64,000 nt of DNA from Lactobacillus hominis DSM 23910 = CRBIP 24.179 (GCF_000296835.1 NZ_CAKE01000005.1:1-64000); one strand, 5' to 3'. Positions 22,301-29,989 are shown, numbered from the stretch's first letter. Numbers and translations are program-made. Notes: a model not told the origin generated them from the letters alone.

Positions 22301-24189
22301 GAATGATTCCATCAACTCCAACTGTTACTCCAAAGGACCCAGGCAAGGATACTCCGGTTCCATATAACCCAGTAACTCCAGCTAAGGATCAAAATGCAGT
22401 TGTAAACTACGTTGACGCAGATAACAACAACTCTGTAATTACTAGTTCAGGTAACTTAACTGGTAAGGCAGAAGAGAAGATTAACTACTCAACTAAGTCA
22501 ACTATTGATGATCTTATTAACAAGGGTTACGTACTTGTACATGATGGCTTCCCAGCAGACGCTAAGTTTGATAACGACGACAATACTACTCAAACATTTA
22601 CTGTAGTATTGAAACATGGTTTAGTTCCTGTAACTCCTGAAAACCCAGGTAAGCCAGGCGAACCAATCAACCCTAACGATCCAAATGGTCCTAAGTGGCC
22701 AGAAGGCACTGACGAAAATAGTGTCAAGAGAACTGGTACCCAAACTATCCACTACACTGGTGCAGGCAATAACACTCCTAAGGATGATGTTCAACAATTC
22801 GACTTCACTAAGAAGATGGTAGTTGATAAGGTAACTGGTAAGATCGTTGACGGCGGACAATGGAACGTAACTAGCCACACATTTGGTTACAAGGATACTC
22901 CAGTTGTTGAAGGCTACCACGCAGACAGACGTAATGCTGGTGGCTCTACAGTTACTCCAGATGACTTAAACAAGCAAATCGTTGTAACTTACACTAAGAA
23001 CGGTAAGATTATCCCAGTTGATCCAACTGGTAAACCAATTCCAGATGCACCAACTCCAACTTACCCAACTGATCCAACTGATCCAACTGATCCAACTAAG
23101 GTTAAGCCAGATGAACCGGTTCCATCAATCCCAGGCTACAAGCCAAGCGTACCAACTGTAACTCCAACTGATCCAGGTAAAGATACTCCAGTACCTTACG
23201 TACCTGAAGCTCAAGCAGTTGCAGGTAAGGTAACTTACATCGACGACACTACTGGTTCTATTCTTAAGAGTGATGAAATCAACGGTAAAGTTGGCGACAA
23301 GATCAACTACACTACCGCTGATAAGATTACTAATTACATTAACCAAGGCTATGAATTAGTATCTAACGACTTCAAAGATGGCAATGAAACCTTTGCTAAG
23401 GAAGGCAATAACTTCGAAGTTCACTTGAAGCACGGTACTACTACTATCACTCCAGATAAGCCAGGTAACCCAGGTCAACCAATCAACCCTAACGATCCAA
23501 ACGGACCTAAGTGGGGCGATGATACTGATGCTAAGCACTTGAGAAGAACTGGTACTCAAACTGTTCACTACCAAAGTGCAGGTTCAAACACTCCAGCAGA
23601 TAACGTAACTACTGTAGTATTTGACCACAGCATTACTATTGACAAAGTAACTGGTAAGACTGTGAAGGATAATGGCTGGACTCCAGCAACTAACACTTAC
23701 GTAACTGTAACTACCCCTCAAATTGATGGTTACACTGCAAGCGTTAACCAAGTTGGTGGCGACACTGTTAAATCTACTGATGGAAATATTGATCGTAACT
23801 ACACTGTTACTTACACTGTAATTACTCCAAATACTCCAGTAGATCCAACTCCAGTGCCACAACCACAACCTGAACCAACTCCAGACCAACCTGAAACTCC
23901 AGCAGAACCAGACATTCCAGCACCACATGGTGAAGATGTTCCAACTGCTCCAGAACAAGAACCAGACATCCCAGCTCCTCATGGCGAAGATGTTCCTGAT
24001 GCTGAACCTGTAGCTCCACAAGTTCAAAAGGTTTCTACAAATGAAGAACCAGCTCCAGCACCACATGCTTCTGAATTACCACAGACTGGTAGCGAAGATG
24101 ACACTGCTGCAGCAATCGCAGGTGCTTCAATTGCATTAATCGGTTTAACTGGATTAATCGGCGCAGCTAAGAGACGTCGTAAGAACTAA
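13333..24189 (+). CDS. Giant mucus-binding adhesin (YSIRK signal, beta-helix head, Mub repeats, LPQTG anchor)
   Basis: A 3618-aa sortase-anchored surface protein. The order is: YSIRK-type signal (FGIRKLTIGAASVLLG, cleavage near residue 49); a Lys/Ala/Thr-rich low-complexity region to ~215; a right-handed beta-helix-like head rich in N-x-T turns, ~215-750; then alternating MucBP-like modules (about 9, e.g. NYVDQDANNKV ending VVFKHG) and Mub B2-like modules (about 12, e.g. ETVHYVYANGTKAADD), many joined by the linker GKIIPVDPTGKPIPDAPTP plus DPTDPTK; a Pro-rich wall spanner ~3497-3576; LPQTG at 3582-3586, helix and KRRRKN. No cysteine was seen. Several modules are nearly identical at DNA level, showing recent duplication. 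Codon use is strongly optimised (AAC, TAC, TTC, CCA), implying high expression. The inferred role is binding host mucins; the head's ligand is unknown. The ribosome site GAAAGGA is rather far from the ATG. Confidence 0.95.
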   Translation: MVSKNNRLKRFEQSAQRQNHFGIRKLTIGAASVLLGTSLYLGTQTSQAKAATVDGNNKDNAEQQSGEDKSVAAKDVDHVEVAKQATTLQVAGDQATTENKAQQPAAEVKTDAVKQATDTAKAEEKANEATNVENKNAQVENKITDANKEQETKAAKTATTTTLKVASFKADAKANKDTKDPILAARMLTASKVQATAKTANADANTDASKAKNNYQVVTDEDGFKKAVNSNAQGVNVKGNITVNSDLNINKNFAIVGADEESSLNFGNSSLNNSGNLTLQNITVNGSVMGDGTVNISGKVVSNVNSANSSVPTQNQYTEQNYTGARTNFKNSNISASNVNIENGASLTINSTEINDGINLRDGGTVRVGDNATLNVNLTNASTTATRYHVAGVFAKNGGNFISGYQSNVNFNTGLGQAISIGATRPAVTDSERFGGYGARSRNDGPTLVQLGESSTFNFTGRDGIILGNNANFVSGENSNVHFENKGRGVALDLANNSNIEISKHSNTYFHSVGKTGTSGSYDGYNYIGVNEGGNITVDEYATFRVILEGRGDNPWDDVVSLDSQNSNTNAAFTSKTGAIIDIRDDNTNFYAELISFPLGSSNSRIDIHDPLMLNLQRYSKGGATTGWMATGGDMINTTSSQYTSNLIYMSGSKGVFSVDGTDYVVYQKIKSDGSKQIWLNVNGVNIPMSGFQTKDMWNNKANPDLSIKGNGLTGDIKANQVHNFDGSPLTGKDAPYYGISTQRASHQIWFPHKTQMEVVGKHTNTIKYVDEQGNQLFPDATQDLNLTRKLTLDITQDKIKEIQDYALSHTADETLEYIKNAQGVSQDSGWIYTDAQGNVITNPYAQVISPVKDGYTTSIESSNVPGITVGSDGKSVTAKLQYKEDLVQNGELSKNYKQNGLSAILPDNYETVVVYKKAQDAKITVNYVDQDANNKVLHTDSPSGKIGDAINYSTKTEIETLTNQGYVLVTDGYNAGDNFTADNNGKTYTVVFKHGQIPVGPDTPDKHGVDPSQVEKNVKETVHYVYANGTKAADDNVQNSKWTRTVTVDAVTNEVVPNGQYTTEWAIAKGQPSEYSQVNSPVIKGYYADQANVPATKVTQDDIEKKVIYKPLGHIVPVDPTTGKPIPNAPQPQFPNDPTDPTKGNPGEKPNVPGFHPETGKPGDKVTPNPGNPGEDVKVPYVKDQGTVSVIFHDDTSDSTIPNVGFNSGDTAADTPVTYNPEKSISDLEKQGYVYVRTEGTLPDKVEANKNITVTVHMKHGVQPVDPNTPPTDVPKNTPKEAQPDALTKKVNLTVNYVNADGTTFTGTVPANAKQTAVFTGTAYVDKITGQLVNAKQEDGKWVIDTDNNATPSITWTSNKTSFEGVTSPSEVGYHVTNVSEHADGNNVAAITGLTKDSQDITVTVTYTKNGTDLENKQHVPASQTVQYVDDQGNTLLADKEKNFEFTYSGDTVDKVTGETIEHGLWNKTSHNFTAEEVPVIDGYVAVSGYTKTDDGKYTAGGFTATNTGSKEDNNKVFKVVYKKVGNIVPQDPEGNPIPDPNKPGETVPNVPYKNDPTDPTKVTPNEKTPDIPGWHTDTPNVTPTDPTKDTPVVYTKNVENQNVTVKYFDDTKETDLSSYDKSISAKPGEALNYSTQPSITELENKGYKLVSDNFNVTTMPEKGGNYEVHFVHNTTTITPDKPGKPGEPINPNDPNGPKWPEGTDAKNLTKQGTQTVHYVYADGTKAANDNVQNTTFAHTLVFDNVTGKQIEDKGWTPESHKFNDVTSPEIDGYHADKKTVNGATVTVDDPTSETIVVYAKNDTEIRNKQEVKASQVVKYQDEDGNELSPSKSQNFTFKYTGDTYDAETGKQVATGKWINVSYDFDSEDVPIVEGYVAVKGYTRDDNDKVVAGGFTTTYDATDAKRNRTFVVVYKKVGKIIPVDPSKNPIPDAPTPSYKNDPTDPTKVTPDEPTPNVPGYTPSQNTVTPPDPTKDTPVVYTKNVEQKAKVQYIDLDDNNKVMSESPVLTGQAGDKIDYSTTNEIANYEKQGYVLADDGFSNNPVFDNVEGNEQIFKVTFHHGQAPVNPDHPHDGVDPSEYTKEVKETVHYVGAGDKTPADSVQTSKWTRTLTVDTVTGKVIENGRYTTDWSIAKGEKTVYDQVNTPVVDGYYADQANIPATAVTQDNIEKTVTYKPMGHIIPVDPTGKPIPNVPTPQFPNDPTDPTKGNPDEKPNIPGFHPESGKPGDPVSPVPGNPGEDVKVPYVPDVVAKDQNAVVNYVDADDNNSVITSSGNLTGKAGAKIDYSTQSTITSLENQGYELVHDGFPTGATYDNDDNTTQTYTVVLKHGHQPVNPNEPGKPGEPINPNDPNGPKYPDDTDKTSLTHDVTRTIQYAGLPSDQTPANVEQTVHFTASGVLDKVTGQWITPLTWSSDQTVNNVVSPTVPGYHVTNVSADTTDGKNVDSKTLNHKDSSYTVTVTYTKDDAPVVQKGSITVTVHDVTTDTDLPDYGKQSGEQNVGTKFEYDKPGTIEDLTNKGYKVINPDVTIPTEITDGPHTTVIYVEHNIIPVTPDKPGNGLTDKDLEKDVTRTVTYEGLPTKPSDVTDTLHFTGTGYYDAVTKKWTDADGKELADQTKAITWTSQDGTKFSGVTSPFNKDYHIVSVTSDDGQNYNDGKGSVTAITGIGHNSKNIHITVTYAQNGKIIPVDPYNKPIPDAPTPTYPTDPTDPTKVVPNEPVPEIPGMTPSTPTVTPTDPGKDTPVPYTPVTPAKDQVAQVIYRDVQNGANTQLATSGNLSGKAGSEINYSTADTIKKLTDQGYVLKNDGFPAGAVFDNDDSKTQTFYVDFVHGQAPVNPDHPHDGVNPDQYAKEVKETVHYVGAGDKTPADSVQTSKWTRTLTVDTVTGKVIKNGQYDTDWSIAKGEKTVYDQVNTPVVDGYHADKREVPATAVTQDNITVTVTYTQNGKIIPVGPDGKTPIPNVPTPTYPTDPTDPTKVVPDEPVPEIPGMIPSTPTVTPKDPGKDTPVPYNPVTPAKDQNAVVNYVDADNNNSVITSSGNLTGKAEEKINYSTKSTIDDLINKGYVLVHDGFPADAKFDNDDNTTQTFTVVLKHGLVPVTPENPGKPGEPINPNDPNGPKWPEGTDENSVKRTGTQTIHYTGAGNNTPKDDVQQFDFTKKMVVDKVTGKIVDGGQWNVTSHTFGYKDTPVVEGYHADRRNAGGSTVTPDDLNKQIVVTYTKNGKIIPVDPTGKPIPDAPTPTYPTDPTDPTDPTKVKPDEPVPSIPGYKPSVPTVTPTDPGKDTPVPYVPEAQAVAGKVTYIDDTTGSILKSDEINGKVGDKINYTTADKITNYINQGYELVSNDFKDGNETFAKEGNNFEVHLKHGTTTITPDKPGNPGQPINPNDPNGPKWGDDTDAKHLRRTGTQTVHYQSAGSNTPADNVTTVVFDHSITIDKVTGKTVKDNGWTPATNTYVTVTTPQIDGYTASVNQVGGDTVKSTDGNIDRNYTVTYTVITPNTPVDPTPVPQPQPEPTPDQPETPAEPDIPAPHGEDVPTAPEQEPDIPAPHGEDVPDAEPVAPQVQKVSTNEEPAPAPHASELPQTGSEDDTAAAIAGASIALIGLTGLIGAAKRRRKN
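23071..23097 (+). repeat. Three tandem copies of a 9-bp unit inside the giant adhesin
   Basis: The unit gatccaact, coding DPT, occurs three times here. The equivalent linkers elsewhere in the gene have fewer copies, which points to slipped-strand expansion. Confidence 0.85.
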
Positions 24190-24201
24190 TAAAACTCTTA
24201 C

Positions 24202-24237
24202 AAAAAAAGACATGGTTTAAGACCATGTCTTTTTTTG
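24202..24237 (+). terminator. Terminator of the giant adhesin gene
   Basis: A 15-bp stem, AAAAAAAGACATGGT/ACCATGTCTTTTTTT, 12 bp after the stop codon. Confidence 0.95.
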
Positions 24238-24270
24238 TAAATAATATAAGTAGAAATCGATAGTGTAAGG

Positions 24271-24299
24271 TTCCCTACAAAAGTTTGGAATGCTATAAT
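24271..24299 (+). promoter_or_regulatory. Promoter of the 766-aa Mub-domain gene
   Basis: An extended -10, TGcTATAAT (hexamer 24294-24299), with TTCCCT (24271-24276) at 17-bp spacing. The GTG start follows 39 bp later with AGAAGGGG as ribosome site. Confidence 0.5.
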
Positions 24300-24338
24300 A
24301 AATCTGACTAACTTTAATTAAAAATAGAAGGGGTAACT

Positions 24339-26639
24339 GTGAATAACTTGAGAGAGACAGGGAATAATCAACCATTCACTGTAAACTTTATCGACCTTGA
24401 TAACGATAACGCTAGCCTGGCTCACTTAGAGGAATTAAAATTAGATGATTTAAATGTCGACAGAATCATCGAAACTTTACGTCAAAAAGGTTACCGGCTC
24501 GTTAATAATGATTTTGATGTTAATGCAAGCAATGAACACAATTTTGTCGTAACTTTTAAGCATACTTACCAAACAATCGATGCAGATAATCCAAATGACG
24601 ATTTTCCTGCAAGCGAATTAAGAAAGGTAGGTACTCAGACCGTTCATTATCAAGGAGCAGGTACAAGAACGCCTATTGATAATAAATCTACAGTGGTATT
24701 CAACCGTAGCTTAATTTTCGATCTTGTAGAAAAGAAGATTATCAAAGATAATGGCTGGACTAAGCCGTCATTTAGAATGATTGGAACGCCAGATGTACCA
24801 GGTTACGTGCCAAGCGATAGCTTTGTCGGAGGCGACGAAGTTAGCGTTGATAATCCAGACCGCAATTATGTTGTAACTTATGAAGTTAACAATAATCCAT
24901 CCCAAGATGAACAGACTGCAGTAGTAGAGTTTGTGGATGTTGATGCACAAAATAAAGAAATTTCAACTTCTGGTAGCCTAACTGGACAGCCTTATACGCG
25001 TATTGACTACTCGCCAACTGGAGTAATTAACTATCTAGAGCATCAAGGCTACAAGCTTTTGGATAATGGATTTAGTCCCAATGGCGAAGTACAATTCTTT
25101 GATAATAGCGATGAACATAAGCAGATTTATATCGTTTCAATGGGTCATATGCAGGCTAAGGTTGATAGCCACCACCCATTGACTGGTATTGAATCTTCGA
25201 GCTATGAACGTGATAAGATCTCAACTGTTCATTATGTTGGTGCCGGTGACAGTACGCCAGATGATAACACCCAAATTATCAAGTTAAGCCGCACGTTGAC
25301 TGTTGATTGCGTTTCTAAAGAAATTCTAGAAAAGACTAATTGGACCCCTTCCAAGAAAAAGTTTGATCAAGTTGTAACGCCAATTTTAGAAAACTACCAT
25401 GCAAATAAAGGCGTTGTTCCTGGTAGATTAGTTACATCTGATCATCTAGAAGAAACTGTAACTTATACGGCTAACGGATGCATTATTCCGGTTGATGAAA
25501 ACGGCAATGAATTAGCTAATGCACCGCATCCGCAATATCAAACTGATCCTAAAGATGCCACTCGCGTCTTAGAAAATGAACCAGTTCCTGAAATTAGCGG
25601 CTACATTGCCAAATTTGAAAGCGTCAGTCCAAAGGACCCAAGTCAAGATACTTATGTGGTTTATAACAAGAACTTGATCAACGAATTGCAAGAATTGCAA
25701 AACCGTGGTTTTGTTTTTGTTAACAACGGTTTAAATGCAGATACTGTGGCACGTTCAATTGATGGACATGATGATGGTACACAGACATATGCTATTGGCT
25801 TGCGCCATGGTCACCAGAATGTGACTCCTGATCATCCGGGAAACCCTGGCGAAGCAATTAATCCGCACTATCCAAATGGTCCCAAATGGCCAGTAGGTAC
25901 TGGACGCGATGATTTGGTTCGTATTGGTAAGCAGATTGTTACTTATCGCGGAGCAGGCGATGATACTCCTGTTAACAATGTTCAACAAGTTGAATTTGCG
26001 CGAACAATGATTATCGACCGCGTTACTGGTAAGATCTTAAAAGATAATGGCTGGAATGCGCTCAATCGTCAATTCGGTACTGTTGCTACGCCAGTAATTA
26101 ATGGCTTCCATGCAGATCGCAAGATTGTCGGTGGCAAGACTGTAACGCCTGATTACTTAACTGTTAAAGAAGTTGTAACTTATACAGCTAATGGTCAAAT
26201 TGTTCCAGTTAACCCTAATGGACAACCAATTCCTGGTGCAAAGCACCTACGCTATCAAACTGATCCACATGATCCAACTAAGGTAATGAGCAATGAACCG
26301 GTTCCTGAAGTTCCAGGTTATGTGCCAACGCAGACGACGGTTACGCCATCAAGTCCAAGTCAGGTAACGCCAATTGTTTATAAACCTGCTGGTAACGAAG
26401 TGATTGCTACTAACCAAAAAGAAGAAGCTAAAAAGCCAGCAGTTCCAGTAACTAAGGTTGAGCAAAAAGCTACTAGCAAGCCAGCAACTGAAAGTAAAGA
26501 AAAAACAAACAATGATAAAAAAGAAACTGAAAACAAAGCTTCACAAGTTTCTCATAAATCTGAATCAACAGTAAAAACTCCCGTAAAACCGGTAATTTTT
26601 ATTCCTAAAGTTGATCCAGATAAAGATAATGATAAATAA
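24339..26639 (+). CDS. Mub/MucBP-repeat protein without signal peptide or anchor
   Basis: A 766-aa protein starting at GTG with AGAAGGGG upstream. It opens directly with a MucBP-like module (FTVNFIDLDNDNASLAH) and alternates MucBP-like and Mub B2-like modules: MucBP, B2, MucBP, B2, a half MucBP (only the ELQELQNRGFVFVNNG part), then B2. A charged Lys/Glu tail (about 690-766) follows. There is no hydrophobic N-terminus, LPXTG motif or C-terminal helix, so by sequence it is cytoplasmic unless exported by an unconventional route or released by lysis. It contains two cysteines (TVDCVSK; NGCIIPV). It is clearly homologous to the modules of the upstream giant adhesin but more diverged at DNA level. 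It has its own promoter and terminator, so it is not simply a fragment of the neighbour. Confidence 0.8.
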   Translation: MNNLRETGNNQPFTVNFIDLDNDNASLAHLEELKLDDLNVDRIIETLRQKGYRLVNNDFDVNASNEHNFVVTFKHTYQTIDADNPNDDFPASELRKVGTQTVHYQGAGTRTPIDNKSTVVFNRSLIFDLVEKKIIKDNGWTKPSFRMIGTPDVPGYVPSDSFVGGDEVSVDNPDRNYVVTYEVNNNPSQDEQTAVVEFVDVDAQNKEISTSGSLTGQPYTRIDYSPTGVINYLEHQGYKLLDNGFSPNGEVQFFDNSDEHKQIYIVSMGHMQAKVDSHHPLTGIESSSYERDKISTVHYVGAGDSTPDDNTQIIKLSRTLTVDCVSKEILEKTNWTPSKKKFDQVVTPILENYHANKGVVPGRLVTSDHLEETVTYTANGCIIPVDENGNELANAPHPQYQTDPKDATRVLENEPVPEISGYIAKFESVSPKDPSQDTYVVYNKNLINELQELQNRGFVFVNNGLNADTVARSIDGHDDGTQTYAIGLRHGHQNVTPDHPGNPGEAINPHYPNGPKWPVGTGRDDLVRIGKQIVTYRGAGDDTPVNNVQQVEFARTMIIDRVTGKILKDNGWNALNRQFGTVATPVINGFHADRKIVGGKTVTPDYLTVKEVVTYTANGQIVPVNPNGQPIPGAKHLRYQTDPHDPTKVMSNEPVPEVPGYVPTQTTVTPSSPSQVTPIVYKPAGNEVIATNQKEEAKKPAVPVTKVEQKATSKPATESKEKTNNDKKETENKASQVSHKSESTVKTPVKPVIFIPKVDPDKDNDK

Positions 26640-26642
26640 AAT

Positions 26643-26675
26643 AAGCCATGGTCTCATCGGATCATGGCTTTTTGT
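26643..26675 (+). terminator. Terminator after the 766-aa gene
   Basis: AAGCCATG (26643-26650) / CATGGCTT (26663-26670), followed by TTTTTG. Confidence 0.8.
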
Positions 26676-26736
26676 CTACTTAAACTTATACTATAATAAC
26701 AATATGTATAGTTAATATAAGGATGGGTGAGTTGGA

Positions 26737-28968
26737 TTGGCCAATAAGTTGAAAAGAGATGAACAAGACAAACAAAGTCATTATGCTTTGCGTAAGATTA
26801 GCAAGGACTTGATTTCTGTATCAGCAGGCTTGGTTTTCGCAGGGATGGTTAGTGAAAAGCAAGTGAACCAGGTTAAGGCAGCAAGTTTACCTGATAACAG
26901 CCGAGTCAGTCAGATTAAGTCTAATCAAGAAATTGTTGAATTTGGTAAGATTATCCCAGTCAATCAAGATATGCAGCCGATTGCTAATGCACCAACTCCG
27001 CAATATCGTCGCGATCCTGAAGATCCTAATAAGGCGATAGCCACGCCAATTCCGGACATTAAAGATTATAAATTAGCTGATAAAGAGCAGGCTGAAAATG
27101 TCGATTTAGAAACCAAGATGGTTTTTCCGCCAGCTAATGTGCAAGAAGATACGAAAATTATTTATGTTGAAAGTATTAAACCGCAACAACCTAATCCAGC
27201 AAAGCCAGTTATTCCAAATAACTCAGCTAACCAGAATCACTTGCAACCATCCCGTCCAGCAGTAAATAATAAGCCGACTGTTTCAAATGCGAATTCTAGC
27301 GCTAATACTAATAAAAATTACCTGGGTAATATTACTCATGCGGCCGTTCAAAGTAATCCAAATAATCAATCTAATTCTGTTCAAAACACTACTTATCAAG
27401 TTAATTCTTCTGTAACTTATTCAAATAATATTAATAATTCTAATTTCTCTAATCAACAAAGTTCTGATCAAGGTTCTAGTTTAAATATGGCTAGTCAAAC
27501 AAGTGAAGCTAATCCATCTAATTCAGCTGGAAGCGAAGATACTAAGATAGATAAAAAGAAAACAAAAAATAAGACTAAAAAAAGCAAAGCAAGCGCTAAG
27601 CAAAAACTAAAAACTGAACATAAGAAGCATTCAACTCCTAAAACTAAGCCCAAGGCTAAAAAGCAACCTTCTAAGCAGTTTATGGTAATGCCACAGGTAA
27701 TCATGAATCCAGAAACAAAATTACCTCCTAAGCCGCAAAAAGCCACTCTAGTTTTAGCAGATGCTCAAGATAAAAAAGAGCTTTTGCGCTTAGAAGCTTA
27801 TGGTAGCCAAGGTGCGCCAATTGAATTTGAAGAATGGAATCGAACTTTGACTAGTCTGCAAGAAAAGGGTTATGAACTAGCTGGCATTTTGGATGTCAAC
27901 CAAGAAAAAAAGCGTGATTTACATGCGCAATTTATCTTTGGCTTTTATGGTGAAAAAGAAAGCAGCTTTGTTGCTAGTTTCGCTCATAAATTAGTTGCTG
28001 TAACGGCTAATAACTTGCCGTCGAATATTAGCGCAAGCTTGGTTAAACATGCGGTTTCGCTTGTGGTTCGCTATCAAGGAGCAGGAGACAATACGCCGGA
28101 AGAAAATGTTCAAAATGCAGTCTTTACGCGCAGTTTAACAATGGATAAAGTAACGCACCGCTTGATTAAAGATGGTAAGTTTACCACGCCGTGGCATAGT
28201 CAGCCTCTTTCTTATCAAGAAGTTGTTAGTCCGAAAGTTAATGGCTTTGTGGCAGATCCGACGCTAGTACCTAAAATGGCGGTAGCTAGCGAAGATGTTA
28301 TCAAGACTGTTGTTTATAAACCCGTTGCGCAAAAGACTAGTGAAATCAAAAAAACTAAGCAAACTTCAAATGCTGAAGAAATTACGGTTGTAAAGCCAGT
28401 TCCAAAGGTTAGCGAAGTTAAAAAGCAAAAACAACAGAATTTAAAACCAGTTACTTTTTATCCTAAGAAAAAGCAAAAAATTGAAACTAAGTTAATTTCT
28501 GATCCTAAAAAACAAGAACAAACACCTGAAAAAGAGAAGAAAATGACATTAAAGCAAGAACATAAAACCGTTTCGCCAAAGTCAGACTTAGTGGAATGCC
28601 ATTTCATTGATCAAAATGGTAAATCTATTCGACAAGAAACTAAGCTCAACGCCAGCGGAGTTTTACCAGCAATTGACGGCTATTATTTAGTTAAAACAGA
28701 ACTTAATACTGCTGGGATGACGGCAGCTTATGCGCCAATGGCTAAGATTGTGCCAGTAGATCAATATGGCAATTTGATTCCTGAGCCGCTTGACCCAACT
28801 AAGGCAGTTGCTCCAGTTGCTTTTAAAGCGGATCCCAACGATCCCACTAAAGCAGCCAAACGCCAAAAGGTTCCGCAAATTAGTGGTTGGAGTCCAGCAG
28901 TTGCTACTGTTAGTCCAGAAAATAATAAGATTGATATTCCTGTGGTTTATACGCGAATTAAGAAATAA
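26737..28968 (+). CDS. YSIRK-exported Mub-domain protein with polybasic segment and no sortase motif
   Basis: A 743-aa protein starting at TTG (26737), just after an in-frame stop, with GGATGGG as ribosome site and TATAAT at 26692-26697. The N-terminus carries a YSIRK-like signal (YALRKISKDLISVSAGLVFAG, processing near VKAAS). A Pro-linker module (GKIIPVNQDMQPIANAPTP), an Asn/Ser-rich stretch (about 165-270) and a strongly basic block (about 270-320, dominated by Lys) follow. Then come one degenerate MucBP-like module (VLADAQDKKEL onward), a B2-like module (LVVRYQGAGDNTPEEN), another basic linker and a partial B2/linker end. There is no LPXTG and no C-terminal helix, so it is probably secreted or held non-covalently. 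The basic block could bind anionic wall polymers; this is inference. The next gene starts 30 bp downstream. Confidence 0.8.
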   Translation: MANKLKRDEQDKQSHYALRKISKDLISVSAGLVFAGMVSEKQVNQVKAASLPDNSRVSQIKSNQEIVEFGKIIPVNQDMQPIANAPTPQYRRDPEDPNKAIATPIPDIKDYKLADKEQAENVDLETKMVFPPANVQEDTKIIYVESIKPQQPNPAKPVIPNNSANQNHLQPSRPAVNNKPTVSNANSSANTNKNYLGNITHAAVQSNPNNQSNSVQNTTYQVNSSVTYSNNINNSNFSNQQSSDQGSSLNMASQTSEANPSNSAGSEDTKIDKKKTKNKTKKSKASAKQKLKTEHKKHSTPKTKPKAKKQPSKQFMVMPQVIMNPETKLPPKPQKATLVLADAQDKKELLRLEAYGSQGAPIEFEEWNRTLTSLQEKGYELAGILDVNQEKKRDLHAQFIFGFYGEKESSFVASFAHKLVAVTANNLPSNISASLVKHAVSLVVRYQGAGDNTPEENVQNAVFTRSLTMDKVTHRLIKDGKFTTPWHSQPLSYQEVVSPKVNGFVADPTLVPKMAVASEDVIKTVVYKPVAQKTSEIKKTKQTSNAEEITVVKPVPKVSEVKKQKQQNLKPVTFYPKKKQKIETKLISDPKKQEQTPEKEKKMTLKQEHKTVSPKSDLVECHFIDQNGKSIRQETKLNASGVLPAIDGYYLVKTELNTAGMTAAYAPMAKIVPVDQYGNLIPEPLDPTKAVAPVAFKADPNDPTKAAKRQKVPQISGWSPAVATVSPENNKIDIPVVYTRIKK

Positions 28969-28998
28969 TTTTTAGAAAGAAAGTTTAGGTTTTAGCTG

Positions 28999-29919
28999 AT
29001 GAATAATGATGAAATGTTAAAGCATCAATTACAAACCGCCCACCTCAAGATTGTGGATCAAGATAATAGTTTTAAACAAATTGAGTCTGACGGACTGACA
29101 ACAGCTTTTACTGCACAAGGCTTACCCAAGACTGCGATTAATTTTCAAGAAGTTAATCAAGTCCTCCAACAACTCAAACAGCGTGGCTATCTTTATGTAA
29201 AAAGCGACCTGCCCGATGATGAAACGTTTGATAGTATCGACGATCAAGATCAAATAAGTCAGCGGTATCAAATCGTAATGCGCCATGCGACGCGTCCAGT
29301 CAATGCCGATAATCCGGCTGCTAATTATGGCTATGATAAAGAGAGCTTGTATCGCGATGTAACACGGACAGTGACATATTTTGCCGACAATGGCGTTGAA
29401 CTTGCACCAGTTGTCCAGCATGCTTATTTTGATGGAGCCAGCTACTTAGATGAGGTGACTCATAAGTTAGTAGCAACTAATTTAGATGGTTCAGTTGATA
29501 CTTCTAAAAAAGGCGGCTTGTCTTGGTCGCCTGATCAAGAATTTCCAGCAATTGCAGCTTTAGGCGGCTATCGCGTGGTTAAGTTGCAAACAGAAAATGA
29601 AGCAGATCGCGATGTGGCTGAAGATGGCGCAGTGGCAGCTATGAAAGTGGCGCATAATAGTCAAAACGTAAAGCTAGTTATTACGTTAGCAAGTGCTGCC
29701 GATAACGCAGATGAAGCAGCAATCGATGAGTCTGAAAATGATGCAAAAAATAACACTACAACTCAAGACAGTGACGACTCGTCACTACTTGCTGAGCAAA
29801 AAGATCCTGAAAAACCAGAAAATGACGAAAATTTAGAAGTCGATAGCGACGGGATACCAATTGGCGATCCATTAGATTTGATCGGTTTGTCAGGAATTAA
29901 AAAACACAATCGTGACTAA
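28999..29919 (+). CDS. Short Mub-domain protein without signal peptide
   Basis: A 306-aa protein with one divergent MucBP-like module (LKIVDQDNSFKQIES to YQIVMRHATRPVNAD) and one Mub B2-like module (VTRTVTYFADNGVELAPVV to KLVITLAS), then an acidic low-complexity tail rich in Asp, Glu and Asn. No signal peptide, membrane segment or anchor is visible. It lies 30 bp after the 743-aa gene without an intervening terminator, so the two are probably co-transcribed. The ribosome site (GAAAG or TAGG) is weak. The acidic tail contrasts with the polybasic partner encoded just upstream, and an electrostatic interaction between them is possible but untested. Confidence 0.75.
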   Translation: MNNDEMLKHQLQTAHLKIVDQDNSFKQIESDGLTTAFTAQGLPKTAINFQEVNQVLQQLKQRGYLYVKSDLPDDETFDSIDDQDQISQRYQIVMRHATRPVNADNPAANYGYDKESLYRDVTRTVTYFADNGVELAPVVQHAYFDGASYLDEVTHKLVATNLDGSVDTSKKGGLSWSPDQEFPAIAALGGYRVVKLQTENEADRDVAEDGAVAAMKVAHNSQNVKLVITLASAADNADEAAIDESENDAKNNTTTQDSDDSSLLAEQKDPEKPENDENLEVDSDGIPIGDPLDLIGLSGIKKHNRD

Positions 29920-29939
29920 TATTATATTAAGTATTAGCT

Positions 29940-29945
29940 TATAAT
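29940..29945 (+). promoter_or_regulatory. -10 element before the 491-aa Mub-domain gene
   Basis: TATAAT 45-50 bp before the ATG; no good -35. It may allow separate expression from the two preceding genes. Confidence 0.35.
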
Positions 29946-29989
29946 AGTTAGTGTAGAGATTAAATTTAAAAGTAAGAATAGGAAAAATT

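Noticed and set aside
16237-24066. Long minus-strand open frames opposite the giant adhesin
   Set aside because: They are shadows of the biased repeat codons, rich in Trp, Ile and Ser, with no start signals or recognisable products.
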